From an uncultured Brachybacterium sp. (GTDB taxonomy: Bacteria > Actinomycetota > Actinomycetes > Actinomycetales > Dermabacteraceae): DNA of 64,000 nt. The position numbers and the translations under genes are program-made. The stretch spans positions 231,224 to 295,223 of the forward strand of contig NZ_CANMSY010000005.1 of the NCBI RefSeq assembly GCF_947500705.1, written 5' to 3'. Shown here in pieces: positions 17,490 to 26,829 of the stretch (positions are counted from its first letter, which is position 1; each line of letters opens with the position of its first letter). The notes beneath the pieces were generated by a model that made no database searches, was not told the DNA's origin, and saw nothing but the letters and a program-made list of their open reading frames with translations.

Positions 17490-19220
17490 GTGAGCGAGTC
17501 CGAGACTCCCGTCCCCGCGTCGAACCCCGCCGCTCAGCCTGCCCAGCCGTCAGCTGATCAGCCCTCGACCTCCCCGACAGCCCCTGATCCCGCGGCGACG
17601 AGCACCGACTCCGGTGCGCCCATCGACTCCCCGGAGTCGGCCGCTCCCGCAGCAGAGGCCCCCACCGAGAGCGATCCGGAAGCAGTCGCCCCCGAGGCAG
17701 CCGCCGCGGAGGACGTGGTGGAAGACACCGCCGACACCGACGCGGACGCAGAGCCAGCGGCAGAGCCAGCGGCAGAGCCAGCGGCGGAGCCTGCTGAAGA
17801 GCCCTCCCCGACACCTGCTGCTCCGACACCGAAGCCGCCGGTGCCGGGCGCGCGCGGACCGCGGCCGAAGCCCTCGATCCCCTCCCCCGCCGCGATCGCC
17901 GCGAAGAAGCCCAGCGCCGCCCTGCTGCCGGTCGCGCCGCCGGTCGCCGAGTACGACGCCGAACAGATCGCTGCGGCAGCAGCCTTCGGGTCGGTCGGCG
18001 AGGACGGCACCATCACGGTCCAGGACGGCACGCAGGTGCGCACCGTCGGCACCGCGGCCGATTCGGATCCTCAGGCGGCCCTCGAGCCCTTCGCTCGGGG
18101 CTACCTCGATCTGGTGGCCTTCCTCGACCTCACGCAGTCCACGTTGAATGCTCCCGAGCACACCCAGAACGAGCTGAATCGGCTCCTGGAGAATCTGCGG
18201 AAGAACCTGAAGGAGCCGCAGGTGGTGGGGGACATCCCGGCGCTGCGGGCCCGCGCCGGCGAGCTGCGGGAGCAGGCGAAGGAGAAGATCAGGGCGCTCG
18301 AGGCCCAGCGCACGGAGGGCCGTGAGGCCGCCGCCCGTCAGCGCACCGAGTTCGTCGAGTCCATCGAGGCATTGGTCGCCACTGATCCTGAACAGCTCTC
18401 CTGGAAGAACGCCGGAGACACCATGCGTCAGATGGTGCCCACCTGGAAGCAGATGCAGTCCGAGGGAGTCGCCCTGGACCGTCCCACGGAGGAGGCGCTG
18501 TGGAAGCGGCTCTCCGCCGCACGCGCCACCTTCGACCGGATGCGCAAGCAGTTCTTCTCGCAGCTGGACGAGAAGCACTCCGAGGCCGCCACGGTCAAGG
18601 AGGATCTCATCGCGCGCGCCGAAGCGATGCAGGAGTCCACCGACTGGGGCACCACCGTCCGTGCCTACAAGGATCTGATGGCCGAGTGGCGCAACGCGCC
18701 GCGCGGAGGCCGGAAGAAGGATGACGCCCAGTGGAAGCGCTTCAAGGCCGCTCAGGACACCTTCTTCTCGGCGCGCAATGCCGATCTTCATGAGACCGAG
18801 GAGGAGCAGCGCAAGAACCTCGAGGCGAAGGAGACCCTGCTGACCGAGGCCGAGGCCATCGATCCCGCCAAGGATCTCGAGGGCGCGAAGAAGGCACTGC
18901 GCTCCGTCCAGGACCGGTGGGAGGACGCAGGGAAGGTGCCCCGAGGGGACATGCGGCGCATCGATGACCGGCTGCGCGCCGTGGAGCGAGCCGTGAAGAA
19001 CGCCGAGCAGGACGAATGGCGTCGCACCGATCCTCGCACCAAGGCTCGTGTGGAGGGCGCTTCCTCGCAGCTGCACTCCGCGATCGCCTCCTACCAGGAT
19101 GCTCTCGACAAGGCGATCGCGGGCGGCGACCCGTCCAAGATCGCCGAGGCGGAGTCGGCGCTCGAGGCTCGCAAGGAGTGGCTCGCGGTGATCGAGCGCT
19201 CCGCTCGCGACCTCGGCTGA
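17490..19220 (+). CDS. DUF349 domain-containing protein
   Basis: A 576-residue protein. Residues 1 to about 150 are a disordered Ala/Pro/Glu-rich tail with an (AEPA)n run. The rest is long charged helix with repeated DUF349 units, each with a W-containing motif (SWKNAGDTMR, WGTTVRAYKDL, RWEDAGKVPRGD). Proteins of this family are often found beside rel in actinobacteria; their role is not well defined. The GTG start has GAAGGAG about 9 nt upstream. A 14-bp palindrome (CCCCGATATCGGGG, 17397-17410) lies in the divergent region shared with hisS and could be an operator. Confidence 0.9.
   Translation: MSESETPVPASNPAAQPAQPSADQPSTSPTAPDPAATSTDSGAPIDSPESAAPAAEAPTESDPEAVAPEAAAAEDVVEDTADTDADAEPAAEPAAEPAAEPAEEPSPTPAAPTPKPPVPGARGPRPKPSIPSPAAIAAKKPSAALLPVAPPVAEYDAEQIAAAAAFGSVGEDGTITVQDGTQVRTVGTAADSDPQAALEPFARGYLDLVAFLDLTQSTLNAPEHTQNELNRLLENLRKNLKEPQVVGDIPALRARAGELREQAKEKIRALEAQRTEGREAAARQRTEFVESIEALVATDPEQLSWKNAGDTMRQMVPTWKQMQSEGVALDRPTEEALWKRLSAARATFDRMRKQFFSQLDEKHSEAATVKEDLIARAEAMQESTDWGTTVRAYKDLMAEWRNAPRGGRKKDDAQWKRFKAAQDTFFSARNADLHETEEEQRKNLEAKETLLTEAEAIDPAKDLEGAKKALRSVQDRWEDAGKVPRGDMRRIDDRLRAVERAVKNAEQDEWRRTDPRTKARVEGASSQLHSAIASYQDALDKAIAGGDPSKIAEAESALEARKEWLAVIERSARDLG
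17748..17783 (+). repeat. 12-bp in-frame tandem repeat, three exact units
   Basis: GCAGAGCCAGCG occurs three times head to tail, with a fourth degenerate copy following. It encodes Ala-Glu-Pro-Ala units in the disordered N-terminal region of the DUF349 protein. Confidence 0.85.
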
Positions 19221-19326
19221 CCGCTGCACGTCGCAGTCAGGCTCCAGCGGGCGTCACCGGCTTCCGGGTGACCGCCGGCTCGGGACATCGTCTCCGCGGC
19301 TCCGCGACGAGCGACTGTTCCTCCAC

Positions 19327-19358
19327 CGCCCCGTCTGTGCACAAGGACAGGCGGGGCG
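19327..19358 (+). terminator. Hairpin terminator after the DUF349 gene
   Basis: A 12-bp stem (19327-19338 with 19347-19358) with one G-U pair and an 8-nt loop, followed by ATTG. It is 106 nt past the DUF349 stop and directly abuts the next promoter. Confidence 0.7.
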
Positions 19359-19359
19359 A

Positions 19360-19388
19360 TTGCCATCGGACCCTCGTCTTGCCAGAGT
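19360..19388 (+). promoter_or_regulatory. Leaderless promoter of the AbiEi-like gene
   Basis: TTGCCA (19360-19365), a 17-bp spacer and CAGAGT (19383-19388) place the transcription start on the A of the ATG at 19395. This supports that start codon despite the lack of a ribosome-binding site. Confidence 0.55.
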
Positions 19389-19394
19389 CGGTGC

Positions 19395-20147
19395 ATGGAA
19401 CTGCTTCTCACCTCGCACCGCACCGTCCCCCAGAACGCCACCGGTCCTCCGGATCCGTGCTCCTCGCGAGCGCTCGACCCGGTCCATGAGCCAGTCGGGA
19501 TGACCTCGATCGGGTTGTGCGCAGCCTGGTCCCGGCACGCCGCCGAGCTGGCGGTCCCCCTCGGTGCCGCCCTTCAGCGCTGGGACGAGACCCCGTCGAC
19601 CCACGCCCTCGTGGCCGACGGCTATCTCACCCGGATCCTGCCGGGCATCTTCCTCCCGCCCGATCTGCTGCGCAGCGCCGTGCAGAGAGCGCTCGCCCTC
19701 GGCTGCGCACTGGGCGCTCAGCTGCAGGCCCATCACGTCATCGCGGGGCCCTCGGCGGCCTGGGTGGTGCTGGGTGGGAAGCCTCCGCCCTCTGCGGAGC
19801 TGCTCTCCCCCGCCCATCGCGGGGATCAGGCGGGTGTGGTGCTGCGACATGCCCGACTGCAGCCCGACGAGGTCGAGACGATCGGAGGAGCGCCGGTCAC
19901 GATCCCGGTGCGCACGGCGATGGATCTTCTGAGGTTCGCTCCGTCATGGGTCGCAGAGCCGGCGCTGCAGCGGCTGGTCGCCGAGGGCCATGTGCAGGTT
20001 CCCGAGATTCGCCAGCGCCTGCACCGCATGCACCGTCACCCCGGGGTGCAGGCGGCCAGGGAACGGCTCGAGCAGCTGCTGGGGGATCAGCCGGCGACCA
20101 GCGGGGCGCCGGAGCCCACCGGCCTGCCATCCGCCGTGACTCGGTAG
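19395..20147 (+). CDS. AbiEi-antitoxin-like protein, orphan
   Basis: A 250-residue protein resembling the actinobacterial AbiEi-like family (type IV antitoxin related). It has an N-terminal helical segment with DGYLTRILPGIFLPPD, typical of the winged-helix part of these proteins. A central region follows with HHVIAGPSAAWVVLG and VTIPVRTAMDLLRF. No AbiEii-type nucleotidyltransferase toxin lies nearby, so it is an orphan and its function is unknown. Its last 61 bases overlap the 3' end of rel on the opposite strand. The assignment rests on remembered motif patterns. Confidence 0.65.
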   Translation: MELLLTSHRTVPQNATGPPDPCSSRALDPVHEPVGMTSIGLCAAWSRHAAELAVPLGAALQRWDETPSTHALVADGYLTRILPGIFLPPDLLRSAVQRALALGCALGAQLQAHHVIAGPSAAWVVLGGKPPPSAELLSPAHRGDQAGVVLRHARLQPDEVETIGGAPVTIPVRTAMDLLRFAPSWVAEPALQRLVAEGHVQVPEIRQRLHRMHRHPGVQAARERLEQLLGDQPATSGAPEPTGLPSAVTR

Positions 20148-22519
20148 ACGTCGTAGACGCCCTCGATGCGCCGCACCTGGGCAAGAACCGACTGCAGATG
20201 GGAGGGATCGGCGAGCTCGAAGGAGAAGAAGGTGGTGGCCAGGCGATCAGTGTTCGAGTGGGCGGAGGCCGACTGCAGATTCACCTGCTGCTCCGAGATC
20301 ACCAGTGCGAGATCGGTGAGCAGTCGGGGACGATCCAGGGCCTCGACCTTGATGTGCACGAGATAGGCCGTGCTGTGCCGCCCCGACCACGCGACCTGCA
20401 CGATCCGGTCCGGCTGCTGCTCCTGCAGCTGGACCGCGTTCGCACAGCTGTCGTGGTGCACGGAGATCCCGGAGCCCCGGGTGATGAACCCGACGATCGG
20501 ATCCCCGGGAACCGGGGCACAGCACTTCGCGAGCTTGACCCACAGATCCGCGTGCCCATCGACGATGACGCCCTGATCGGTCTCTGAGGTATGCCGCTCC
20601 GCTCGGCTGCCGCGGGGCCGAACCCGCGAGGGCAGCGTGATCTCCGCCAGGTCCTCCTCGGCGCCGTCGGAACCGCCGAACGAGGCCCGCAGCTTCTCGA
20701 CCACGTGCTGCGAGCCGGTGTGGCCCTCACCGATCGAGGTGTACAGCGCATCGACGGAGGGGAGGTTGAGGTCATCTGCGACGGTGGCGAGGGTCTCGTG
20801 CGTCAGCAGTCGGCGCATCGGCAGATCCTGCCTCCGCAGCGCCTTCGCCAGCTCTTCCTTGCCCTTCTCGAGAGCTTCCTCGCGACGCTCCTTCGAGAAC
20901 CATTGACGGATCTTGCTGCGGGCCCGCGGTGACTGCACGAAGCCGAGCCAGTCCCGGCTGGGGCCGGCATCCGGGGACTTCGAGGTGAAGACCTCGACCA
21001 CATCGCCGGTGGACAACGAGGACTCCAACGACACCAGTCGGCCGTTCACCCGCGCACCGATGGTGCGGTGCCCCACCTCGGTGTGGACCGTGTAGGCGAA
21101 GTCGACGGGAGTCGCACCCTGGGGAAGCGCCAGCACGTCACCCTTGGGGGTGAAGACGTAGACCTCCTGGGTGTTGATCTCGAAGCGGAGCGAGTCCAGG
21201 AACTCCCCCGAATCGGTGGTCTCCTTCTGCCAATCCATGAGTTGGCGCAACCAGGCCGCATCGTTGGCGATCGGGGTGACCTCTGCGCCGCCCTGCTGAG
21301 CGGACATGGCCTTGTACTTCCAGTGCGCGGCCACCCCGTACTCGGCGCGCCGGTGCATCTCCCGGGTGCGGATCTGGATCTCGACCGGCTTGCCGGTGGG
21401 ACCGATCACCGTGGTGTGCAACGACTGGTACAGGTTGAACTTCGGCAGCGCGATGTAATCCTTGAACCTGCCCTGCACCGGGGACCAGCGGGCATGCAGC
21501 GTGCCCAGCACCCCGTAGCAGTCCCTGACCGAGTCCACCAGCACCCGCACCCCGACCAGGTCGTAGATGTCGGAGAAGTCGCGACCCCGGACGATCATCT
21601 TCTGATAGATCGAGTAGTAGTGCTTGGGCCGGCCGGTGACCTCAGCCTTGATCTTCGCCTTGCGCAGGTCCTCGTTGATCTGGGACGAGACGGTGGAAAG
21701 GTACTGCTCGCGGGCAGGCGCATGCTGGGCGACCAGGGAGACGATCTCCTCGTACACCTTCGGATAGAGCACCTGGAAGGAGCGGTCCTCGAGCTCCCAC
21801 TTCATCGTGTTCAGGCCCAGCCGGTGCGCCAGCGGCGCATAGATCTCCAGGGTCTCCTTCGCCTTCCGCTCGGCGGAGGCTGCGGGGACGTACTTCCAGG
21901 TGCGGGCGTTGTGGAGACGATCGGCGAGCTTGATCAGCAGCACCCGGACGTCACGGCTCATCGCCACGATCATCTTCCGCACGGTCTCGGCCTGAGCGGC
22001 CTCCCCGTAGGTGACCTTGTCCAGCTTGGTGACCCCGTCGACCATCACGGCGATGACCTCACCGAATTCGGCACGCAGGCGGTCCAGCGAGTAGTCGGTG
22101 TCTTCGACGGTGTCGTGGAGCAGCGCCGCCGCGACCACCTCCGCGGGAGATCCGAGCTCCCCCAGGATCGTCGCGACCGAGACCGGATGCGTGATGTAGG
22201 GGTCGCCGCTCTTGCGGGTCTGCCCTCGGTGGGCTCGTTCGGCGACGGTGTACGCCCGCCGGATGACCTCCAGGTTCTCCTTCGGGCTGACCGCTGTCAT
22301 CGTCTCGAGCAGCGGCGAGAGCAGGGGGTCCACGCCGGTGCCGGCACGGGGTGCGAAGAACGACAGCCGCGAGCGGGCGCGGCGCGGCGCAGGAGAGGGG
22401 GTCCGCGGCGAAGAGGGGGTCCGCAGCGAAGAGGCAGGCTGCGCCGCTGACGGACTGCTCTGGTCGCCCGGCCCGGCATCGTCTGCCTTGACCGGCTCGG
22501 ATGCTGGCTGCTGCGACAT
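20087..22519 (-). CDS. rel: Bifunctional (p)ppGpp synthetase/hydrolase Rel
   Basis: Stringent-response enzyme making and degrading (p)ppGpp. The 810-residue protein has a disordered head of about 60 residues and then an HD hydrolase domain (AAALLHDTVEDTDYS). The synthetase domain shows GRPKHYYSIYQKM and YQSLHTTVIGPTGKPVEIQI. A TGS domain (EVYVFTPKGDVLALP), helical and zinc-finger regions and a C-terminal ACT domain follow. The ATG at 22519 has a perfect AGGAGG 5 nt upstream; the in-frame GTG two codons earlier lies inside that site. Both enzyme domains appear intact. It lies downstream of apt but has its own promoter. Confidence 0.96.
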   Translation of the reverse strand: MSQQPASEPVKADDAGPGDQSSPSAAQPASSLRTPSSPRTPSPAPRRARSRLSFFAPRAGTGVDPLLSPLLETMTAVSPKENLEVIRRAYTVAERAHRGQTRKSGDPYITHPVSVATILGELGSPAEVVAAALLHDTVEDTDYSLDRLRAEFGEVIAVMVDGVTKLDKVTYGEAAQAETVRKMIVAMSRDVRVLLIKLADRLHNARTWKYVPAASAERKAKETLEIYAPLAHRLGLNTMKWELEDRSFQVLYPKVYEEIVSLVAQHAPAREQYLSTVSSQINEDLRKAKIKAEVTGRPKHYYSIYQKMIVRGRDFSDIYDLVGVRVLVDSVRDCYGVLGTLHARWSPVQGRFKDYIALPKFNLYQSLHTTVIGPTGKPVEIQIRTREMHRRAEYGVAAHWKYKAMSAQQGGAEVTPIANDAAWLRQLMDWQKETTDSGEFLDSLRFEINTQEVYVFTPKGDVLALPQGATPVDFAYTVHTEVGHRTIGARVNGRLVSLESSLSTGDVVEVFTSKSPDAGPSRDWLGFVQSPRARSKIRQWFSKERREEALEKGKEELAKALRRQDLPMRRLLTHETLATVADDLNLPSVDALYTSIGEGHTGSQHVVEKLRASFGGSDGAEEDLAEITLPSRVRPRGSRAERHTSETDQGVIVDGHADLWVKLAKCCAPVPGDPIVGFITRGSGISVHHDSCANAVQLQEQQPDRIVQVAWSGRHSTAYLVHIKVEALDRPRLLTDLALVISEQQVNLQSASAHSNTDRLATTFFSFELADPSHLQSVLAQVRRIEGVYDVYRVTADGRPVGSGAPLVAG

Positions 22520-22544
22520 GCACACCTCCTGGCTGGGAAGCTTC

Positions 22545-22573
22545 AGTCTACGCGCGGGTCACCGCTGTGCGAA
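22545..22573 (-). promoter_or_regulatory. Promoter of rel
   Basis: On the minus strand TTCGCA (22573-22568), a 17-bp spacer and TAGACT (22550-22545) predict a start near 22538 and an 18-20 nt leader carrying the AGGAGG site. It lies in the apt-rel gap, so rel can be expressed apart from the sec-apt transcript. Confidence 0.55.
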
Positions 22574-22641
22574 CGCATCCCACTGCCGCAGCGCAGCCCC
22601 GCCGCCGTGCTGGGCGCGCAGGAGCAGGGCGAGCGACAGGG

Positions 22642-23193
22642 TCAGTTGTCGAGGGTCCACACCGCCGACAGCGGCACTCCCGGCAGCCGCTCACGGCCGC
22701 CCAGCCCGTCGAGCTCGATGAGGAACGAGGCGCCGAGAATCTCGACATCGAAACGGCGGGCCAGCTCGACGGTCGCCGCCGCCGTGCCCCCGGTGGCCAG
22801 CAGATCATCCACGATGAGGGTACGGGCCCCGGCGGGGAGCGAGTTCTCGGGCAGCTGGATCACCGCGCTCCCGTACTCGAGGTCATAGGTGAGCCCGGTC
22901 GGATTGCCCGGGAGCTTCCCCGCCTTGCGGGCCGGGATGAAGCCGGCACCGATCTCATAGGCCAGAGGCGCACCCAGCATGAAGCCGCGCGCCTCGGTCC
23001 CGATGATGTACTCGACGTCCTCGGGGATCAGGGTCCTCCAGTAACGGATCACTGCACGCAGGGCGTCGGCATCACGCAGCAGAGGGGTGATGTCCCGGAA
23101 CAGCACGCCGGGGCTCGGGAAGTCCGGGTACTCGGCGATGTGGGTGTGCAGCAGCTCGTCGATCAGCGCTGCGCCGGGCACGGAGTCGCTCAT
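22642..23193 (-). CDS. apt: Adenine phosphoribosyltransferase
   Basis: Purine salvage enzyme converting adenine and PRPP to AMP. The 183-residue protein has the family's FPSPGVLFRDITPLL start, EARGFMLGAPLA, and the PRPP-binding loop LIVDDLLATGGTA. Its ATG overlaps the secF stop (ATGA, 23190-23193). The yajC-secD-secF-apt-rel order is common in actinobacteria. Confidence 0.96.
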   Translation of the reverse strand: MSDSVPGAALIDELLHTHIAEYPDFPSPGVLFRDITPLLRDADALRAVIRYWRTLIPEDVEYIIGTEARGFMLGAPLAYEIGAGFIPARKAGKLPGNPTGLTYDLEYGSAVIQLPENSLPAGARTLIVDDLLATGGTAAATVELARRFDVEILGASFLIELDGLGGRERLPGVPLSAVWTLDN

Positions 23194-24407
23194 CGGTGAC
23201 CTCCCTTGGGGGTGGTGCGATGGCGACGGTTCGTGCGGCGAGGCTGACGTCGCTCGCGGGTGACCTCCGGCTCGGAGTCCGTGCCGGGGTCCGCGGGCTC
23301 CTCGGCGAAGGGGCCGTCCGGCGCGGGCTTCTCGGCGAAGGGGCCGTCCGGCGCGGGCTCCTGGAGGTCTGATCCCGCCGGGTCCGCGGCGGTGGTGATG
23401 CGGCGGCTCTCGCCGGGTGCCTCTGCGCTCTCGCCCCGACGCTCCCGCAGCACCCCAGCGGTGTGCGCGGCGATCTCGGGCTCGCGGCTGCGCAGCTCCA
23501 CCAGGAACCCCGGCGCGAGGAAGATCGAGGAGTAGGTGCCCGCGATGATGCCGATGAACAGCGCCAGCGAGATGTCCTTCAGCGTGCCGGCGCCGAGCAG
23601 GAAGGCGCCGATCGCGAGGATCGAGCCGATCGGCAGCAGAGCCACGACCGAGGTGTTGATCGAGCGCACCAGGGTCTGGTTCGCGGCCAGCTGCACCTGG
23701 TCGGCGAAAGTCCTCCGCCGCTGGCGGGTGAGACCGTCGGTGTTCTCCCGGACCTTGTCGAACACCACGATCGTGTCGTAGAGCGAATAGCCCATCACGG
23801 TGAGGAACCCGATCACGGTGCCCGGGGTGATCTCGAAGCCCACCACCAGGTACACGCCCGCGGTGATCAGCATGTCGTGCACCAGCGCACCCATCGCAGC
23901 CAGGGAGGCCTTGAGGTTGCGGAAGTACAGGGCCATCATCCCGGCGACCAGCATCAGGAAGACGACCACGCCTCGGAGCATCTTCTGAGTGACGTCACCG
24001 CTCCACACCGGACCGATGTAGGAGGTGGAGATCGCCTCCGGAGAGACCTCGTAGGCGGCGGCGAGGTCCTGCGCGAGGGTGGCGGTCTCCGTCGAGTCGA
24101 GCTGCTCGGTCTGCACCCGCACGGTGTCCTGGCCGAGCACGGTGACCTTCGGTTCGCGATCAGGCACGTGTTCGCGCACCACGTCGCGGGCGGAGCTCTG
24201 CTCGGTGTCGGAGACCCCCGCGATCTGGAACTCGGAGCCGCCGGTGAACTCGATGCCGAGGTTCGGTCCGCGCACGCCGGCCAGGACGGCGAGCAGCACG
24301 ATGGTGATCGCGCTGAGGAGATACCAGGTCTTCCTCCGGCTCACCAGCGGGATGATCCGACGCCCCGCGTGGAGGTCGTTGCCGAATCGGGCGAAGGTCG
24401 CGCTCAT
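23190..24407 (-). CDS. secF: Protein translocase subunit SecF
   Basis: Membrane partner of SecD that uses the proton gradient to pull exported proteins through SecYEG. The 405-residue protein has six membrane segments, the first periplasmic domain opening with GIEFTGGSEFQ, and the conserved TVIGFLTVMGYSLYDTIVVFDKVREN region. The cytoplasmic C-terminal tail of about 100 residues is unusually long, Pro/Glu-rich and contains an exact duplication. It overlaps secD and apt by 4 bases each. Confidence 0.95.
   Translation of the reverse strand: MSATFARFGNDLHAGRRIIPLVSRRKTWYLLSAITIVLLAVLAGVRGPNLGIEFTGGSEFQIAGVSDTEQSSARDVVREHVPDREPKVTVLGQDTVRVQTEQLDSTETATLAQDLAAAYEVSPEAISTSYIGPVWSGDVTQKMLRGVVVFLMLVAGMMALYFRNLKASLAAMGALVHDMLITAGVYLVVGFEITPGTVIGFLTVMGYSLYDTIVVFDKVRENTDGLTRQRRRTFADQVQLAANQTLVRSINTSVVALLPIGSILAIGAFLLGAGTLKDISLALFIGIIAGTYSSIFLAPGFLVELRSREPEIAAHTAGVLRERRGESAEAPGESRRITTAADPAGSDLQEPAPDGPFAEKPAPDGPFAEEPADPGTDSEPEVTRERRQPRRTNRRHRTTPKGGHR
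23301..23360 (-). repeat. 30-bp tandem duplication in the SecF tail
   Basis: Two adjacent 30-bp units (23301-23330 and 23331-23360) differ at only one base and encode a ten-residue repeat built on PDGPFAE in the cytoplasmic tail of SecF. Confidence 0.9.
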
Positions 24408-26311
24408 CGGCTCTGCTCCTCGGTGTCGTCGCCGGCCACGGGCCGGTCCTCAGGGTCGGGGCTCGCCTGATGGGGCTCGTCGGGGACGCTCTGCCCGTCG
24501 TCCGCAGGAGCGGTCTGCTCCGCGGCTTCCCTCTCCAGGCGTGCGCGGCGCACCGCGATCGGTTCCCGCGCCTCCTCCTCGGCGCTGCGACGCCCACGAC
24601 CTGTGCGCTCTCCGGCCAGGCGCACCCGACCGCGTCCGGCGTAGGCCGGTACGTCGCGGTCCAGTCGTGCCGGGTCCAGCCCGCTCCAGGGATGGCCCTT
24701 GCCGAAGAACCGGGTGCGCACCAGCGCCTGCAGCACAGGATGGGTGAACAGGAAGACGACCAGCAGGTCGAGCAGGGTGGTCAGCCCCAGCACGAAGGCG
24801 AAGCCGCGCACCCCTCCGGTGGAGAGGACATAGAGGACCACAGCGGCGAGAAGGTTCACCGTGTCGGAGGCGAGGATGGTGCGCTTGGCGCGATCCCAGC
24901 CATGGTCCACCGCAGCGACGATCCCACGGCCCTCGCGGATCTCGTCGCGCACCCGCTCGAAGTAGACGATGAACGAGTCAGCGGTGAAGGCGATCGCCAC
25001 GATCAGCCCCACCACGCCGGCCAGCGAGAGGCGGTAGCCGATGTCAGGGATGTTCGACAGGATCGTGAGCGTGGCGTACGTCAGCAGGCCCATGATCAGC
25101 AGGCTCGCGGTGGTGACGATCGAGAGCAGGCGGTACTGGGCGAAGGCGTACAGGACCACGAGCGCCAGGCCGATGAGACCGGCGATCAATCCCATCTGCA
25201 GCTGGTCCGCGCCGAGGGTGGCAGAGATCTGCTGCTCGGAGGCGACCTCGAACTCGAGCGGGAGTGCACCGAACCGCAGCTGGTCGGAGAGCTGGCTGGC
25301 CTCCTCCTGCGAGAAGTTGCCGGAGATCGACGCCTCCCCGCCGGGAGATGGCTCCTGGACCTCAGGGGCGGAGATGACCATCCCGTCCAGCACGATGCCG
25401 AAGGCCGCGGTCGCGCCCTCCCCGCCGTACAGAGCCTTGGTCATATCGGAGAACGACGCCGCAGTGCTGTCGTTGAAGCTCATGTTCACGACGTAGTAGC
25501 CGGTGGCCTGGCCGGTGGGCGTGACATCCGAGGCCACGCCCGAGCTCTCGATCGCTGAGCCGGCGACGACCTCGGGGCCGAGCAGGTACTTCGCGGCGCC
25601 GTTCGGATCGCATGCCACCACAGGCTCGTCCGGCGCCGCCGCCGCGGCCCGCTCCTGCTGCGCGGCAGGATCGACGCAGTCGGCGCTCATCAGCTCGGTC
25701 TGGATCTCCGGCGTGAGCCAGTCCAGGCTCCACGCCGGGTAGGGCAGGTCGCCCTCGGCCGGGGCAGGCGGCGGTGCGAGGGAGGAGTCCTCGCTGATCA
25801 GCCCATCGAACAGGTGCTGAGAGGGATCCGCGGGAGGTGCGCTCGACGTCTCGTCACCAGTGTCAGAGGCCTCTCCGCCGCCATCGGAGGTCTCGCCGCC
25901 GCCGTCGGAGGGCATCGGCTCTCCGGTGCCCTCCGGGGCCACCACGCCGAGCACCGGCCGGAACGACATCGAGGCCGTCTGGCGGACGGCCTCCGAGGTC
26001 GCCTGGTCCAGCTGGCCCGGGACATCGATGACGATGTTGGTGCCGCCCTGCACGGTGATCTCGGTCTCCGCGACGCCCATGGCGTTGACGCGCTGACTCA
26101 TGATCTGGCGGGCCTGCTCCATGGCCGTGGCGTCGATGGCCGAGCCATCTCGCGACTGCGCCTGCAGGATGATCTGGGTGCCGCCCTCGAGGTCGAGGGC
26201 GAGTTTGGGCGCTGGTTGCCAGTCGCCCTTCCAGACCCCGGCACCGATCCCGCCGCCGAGCAGCAGGATCAGCACCGCAAGGGCCGCGAGGGCTATGCGA
26301 CGTGCGGGCAT
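24404..26311 (-). CDS. secD: Protein translocase subunit SecD
   Basis: Large subunit of the SecDF export motor. The 635-residue protein has an N-terminal membrane helix, the LDLEGGTQIILQA motif that opens the periplasmic domain, and an internal low-complexity insert rich in Gly, Ser, Asp and Glu (about residues 155-190). Five further membrane segments follow, including the GLIVAIAFTADSFIVYFERVRDE motif. The C-terminus is a charged cytoplasmic tail of about 100 residues. Its stop overlaps the secF start (ATGA). An 86-base gap separates it from yajC. Confidence 0.96.
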   Translation of the reverse strand: MPARRIALAALAVLILLLGGGIGAGVWKGDWQPAPKLALDLEGGTQIILQAQSRDGSAIDATAMEQARQIMSQRVNAMGVAETEITVQGGTNIVIDVPGQLDQATSEAVRQTASMSFRPVLGVVAPEGTGEPMPSDGGGETSDGGGEASDTGDETSSAPPADPSQHLFDGLISEDSSLAPPPAPAEGDLPYPAWSLDWLTPEIQTELMSADCVDPAAQQERAAAAAPDEPVVACDPNGAAKYLLGPEVVAGSAIESSGVASDVTPTGQATGYYVVNMSFNDSTAASFSDMTKALYGGEGATAAFGIVLDGMVISAPEVQEPSPGGEASISGNFSQEEASQLSDQLRFGALPLEFEVASEQQISATLGADQLQMGLIAGLIGLALVVLYAFAQYRLLSIVTTASLLIMGLLTYATLTILSNIPDIGYRLSLAGVVGLIVAIAFTADSFIVYFERVRDEIREGRGIVAAVDHGWDRAKRTILASDTVNLLAAVVLYVLSTGGVRGFAFVLGLTTLLDLLVVFLFTHPVLQALVRTRFFGKGHPWSGLDPARLDRDVPAYAGRGRVRLAGERTGRGRRSAEEEAREPIAVRRARLEREAAEQTAPADDGQSVPDEPHQASPDPEDRPVAGDDTEEQSR

Positions 26312-26397
26312 GGTGCGAAGTTCCTCAGGACGGCGGGCAGGCGGTGATCAGGGGACCAAGCCGCGAGCGACCCGATCGGAGGTGATGGTGAGGCGAC

Positions 26398-26829
26398 TCA
26401 GCGGTCGTCGCGACGCGGGTCATCGCTGCGGAGACCCTCATCGGCGACGGTCACGCCGGGGATCTCGCGAGCGTCGTCGGCCGCGGTGCTCTGCTCGTCC
26501 GCAGTGCTGTGCTCGTCCGCGGCGCTCTGCTCGTCCGCGTGGTCCTCGAGGTCGGTGACGAACTCGTCGACCGGATCGACCCGCTGGGAGATGGCCTGGC
26601 GGGCCCACTTCGTCTGGGCGCCGTTCTCGGACTCGAGGATCACGATGTCGTCGTAGGAGTCGATGATCAGGCCGTAGAAGCCGGAATGGGTGCGCACCTC
26701 ATCGCCGACGCCGAGCTGCTTGACCAGATCCGCCTGCTTCTGCTGCATCTTCTTCTGGCGATTCGACATGAACAGCAGCGGCAGCATCATGACAGCGAAG
26801 ATGAGCAGGAGAGGAAGGAGGGATTCCAC
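26398..26829 (-). CDS. yajC: Preprotein translocase accessory subunit YajC
   Basis: Small single-pass membrane protein associated with SecDF. I choose the GTG at 26829, with AAGGA 6-7 nt upstream, giving 143 residues beginning directly with the membrane helix. This is followed by the family's basic RQKKMQQKQADL segment and VGDEVRTHSGFYGLI. A frame open to 26907 would add a polar tail before the helix and is rejected. The last 45 residues are acidic and repetitive. First gene of the sec-apt cluster. Confidence 0.93.
   Translation of the reverse strand: MESLLPLLLIFAVMMLPLLFMSNRQKKMQQKQADLVKQLGVGDEVRTHSGFYGLIIDSYDDIVILESENGAQTKWARQAISQRVDPVDEFVTDLEDHADEQSAADEHSTADEQSTAADDAREIPGVTVADEGLRSDDPRRDDR
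26485..26538 (-). repeat. 18-bp in-frame repeat in the YajC tail
   Basis: TGCTCGTCCGC recurs at 26492, 26510 and 26528, an exact 18-bp period, encoding ADEQSA / ADEHST / ADEQST. Confidence 0.8.

Noticed and set aside
19395-20147. AbiEi-like gene considered as half of a working toxin-antitoxin defence system
   Set aside because: No AbiEii-type nucleotidyltransferase or other toxin is adjacent, so only an orphan can be supported.
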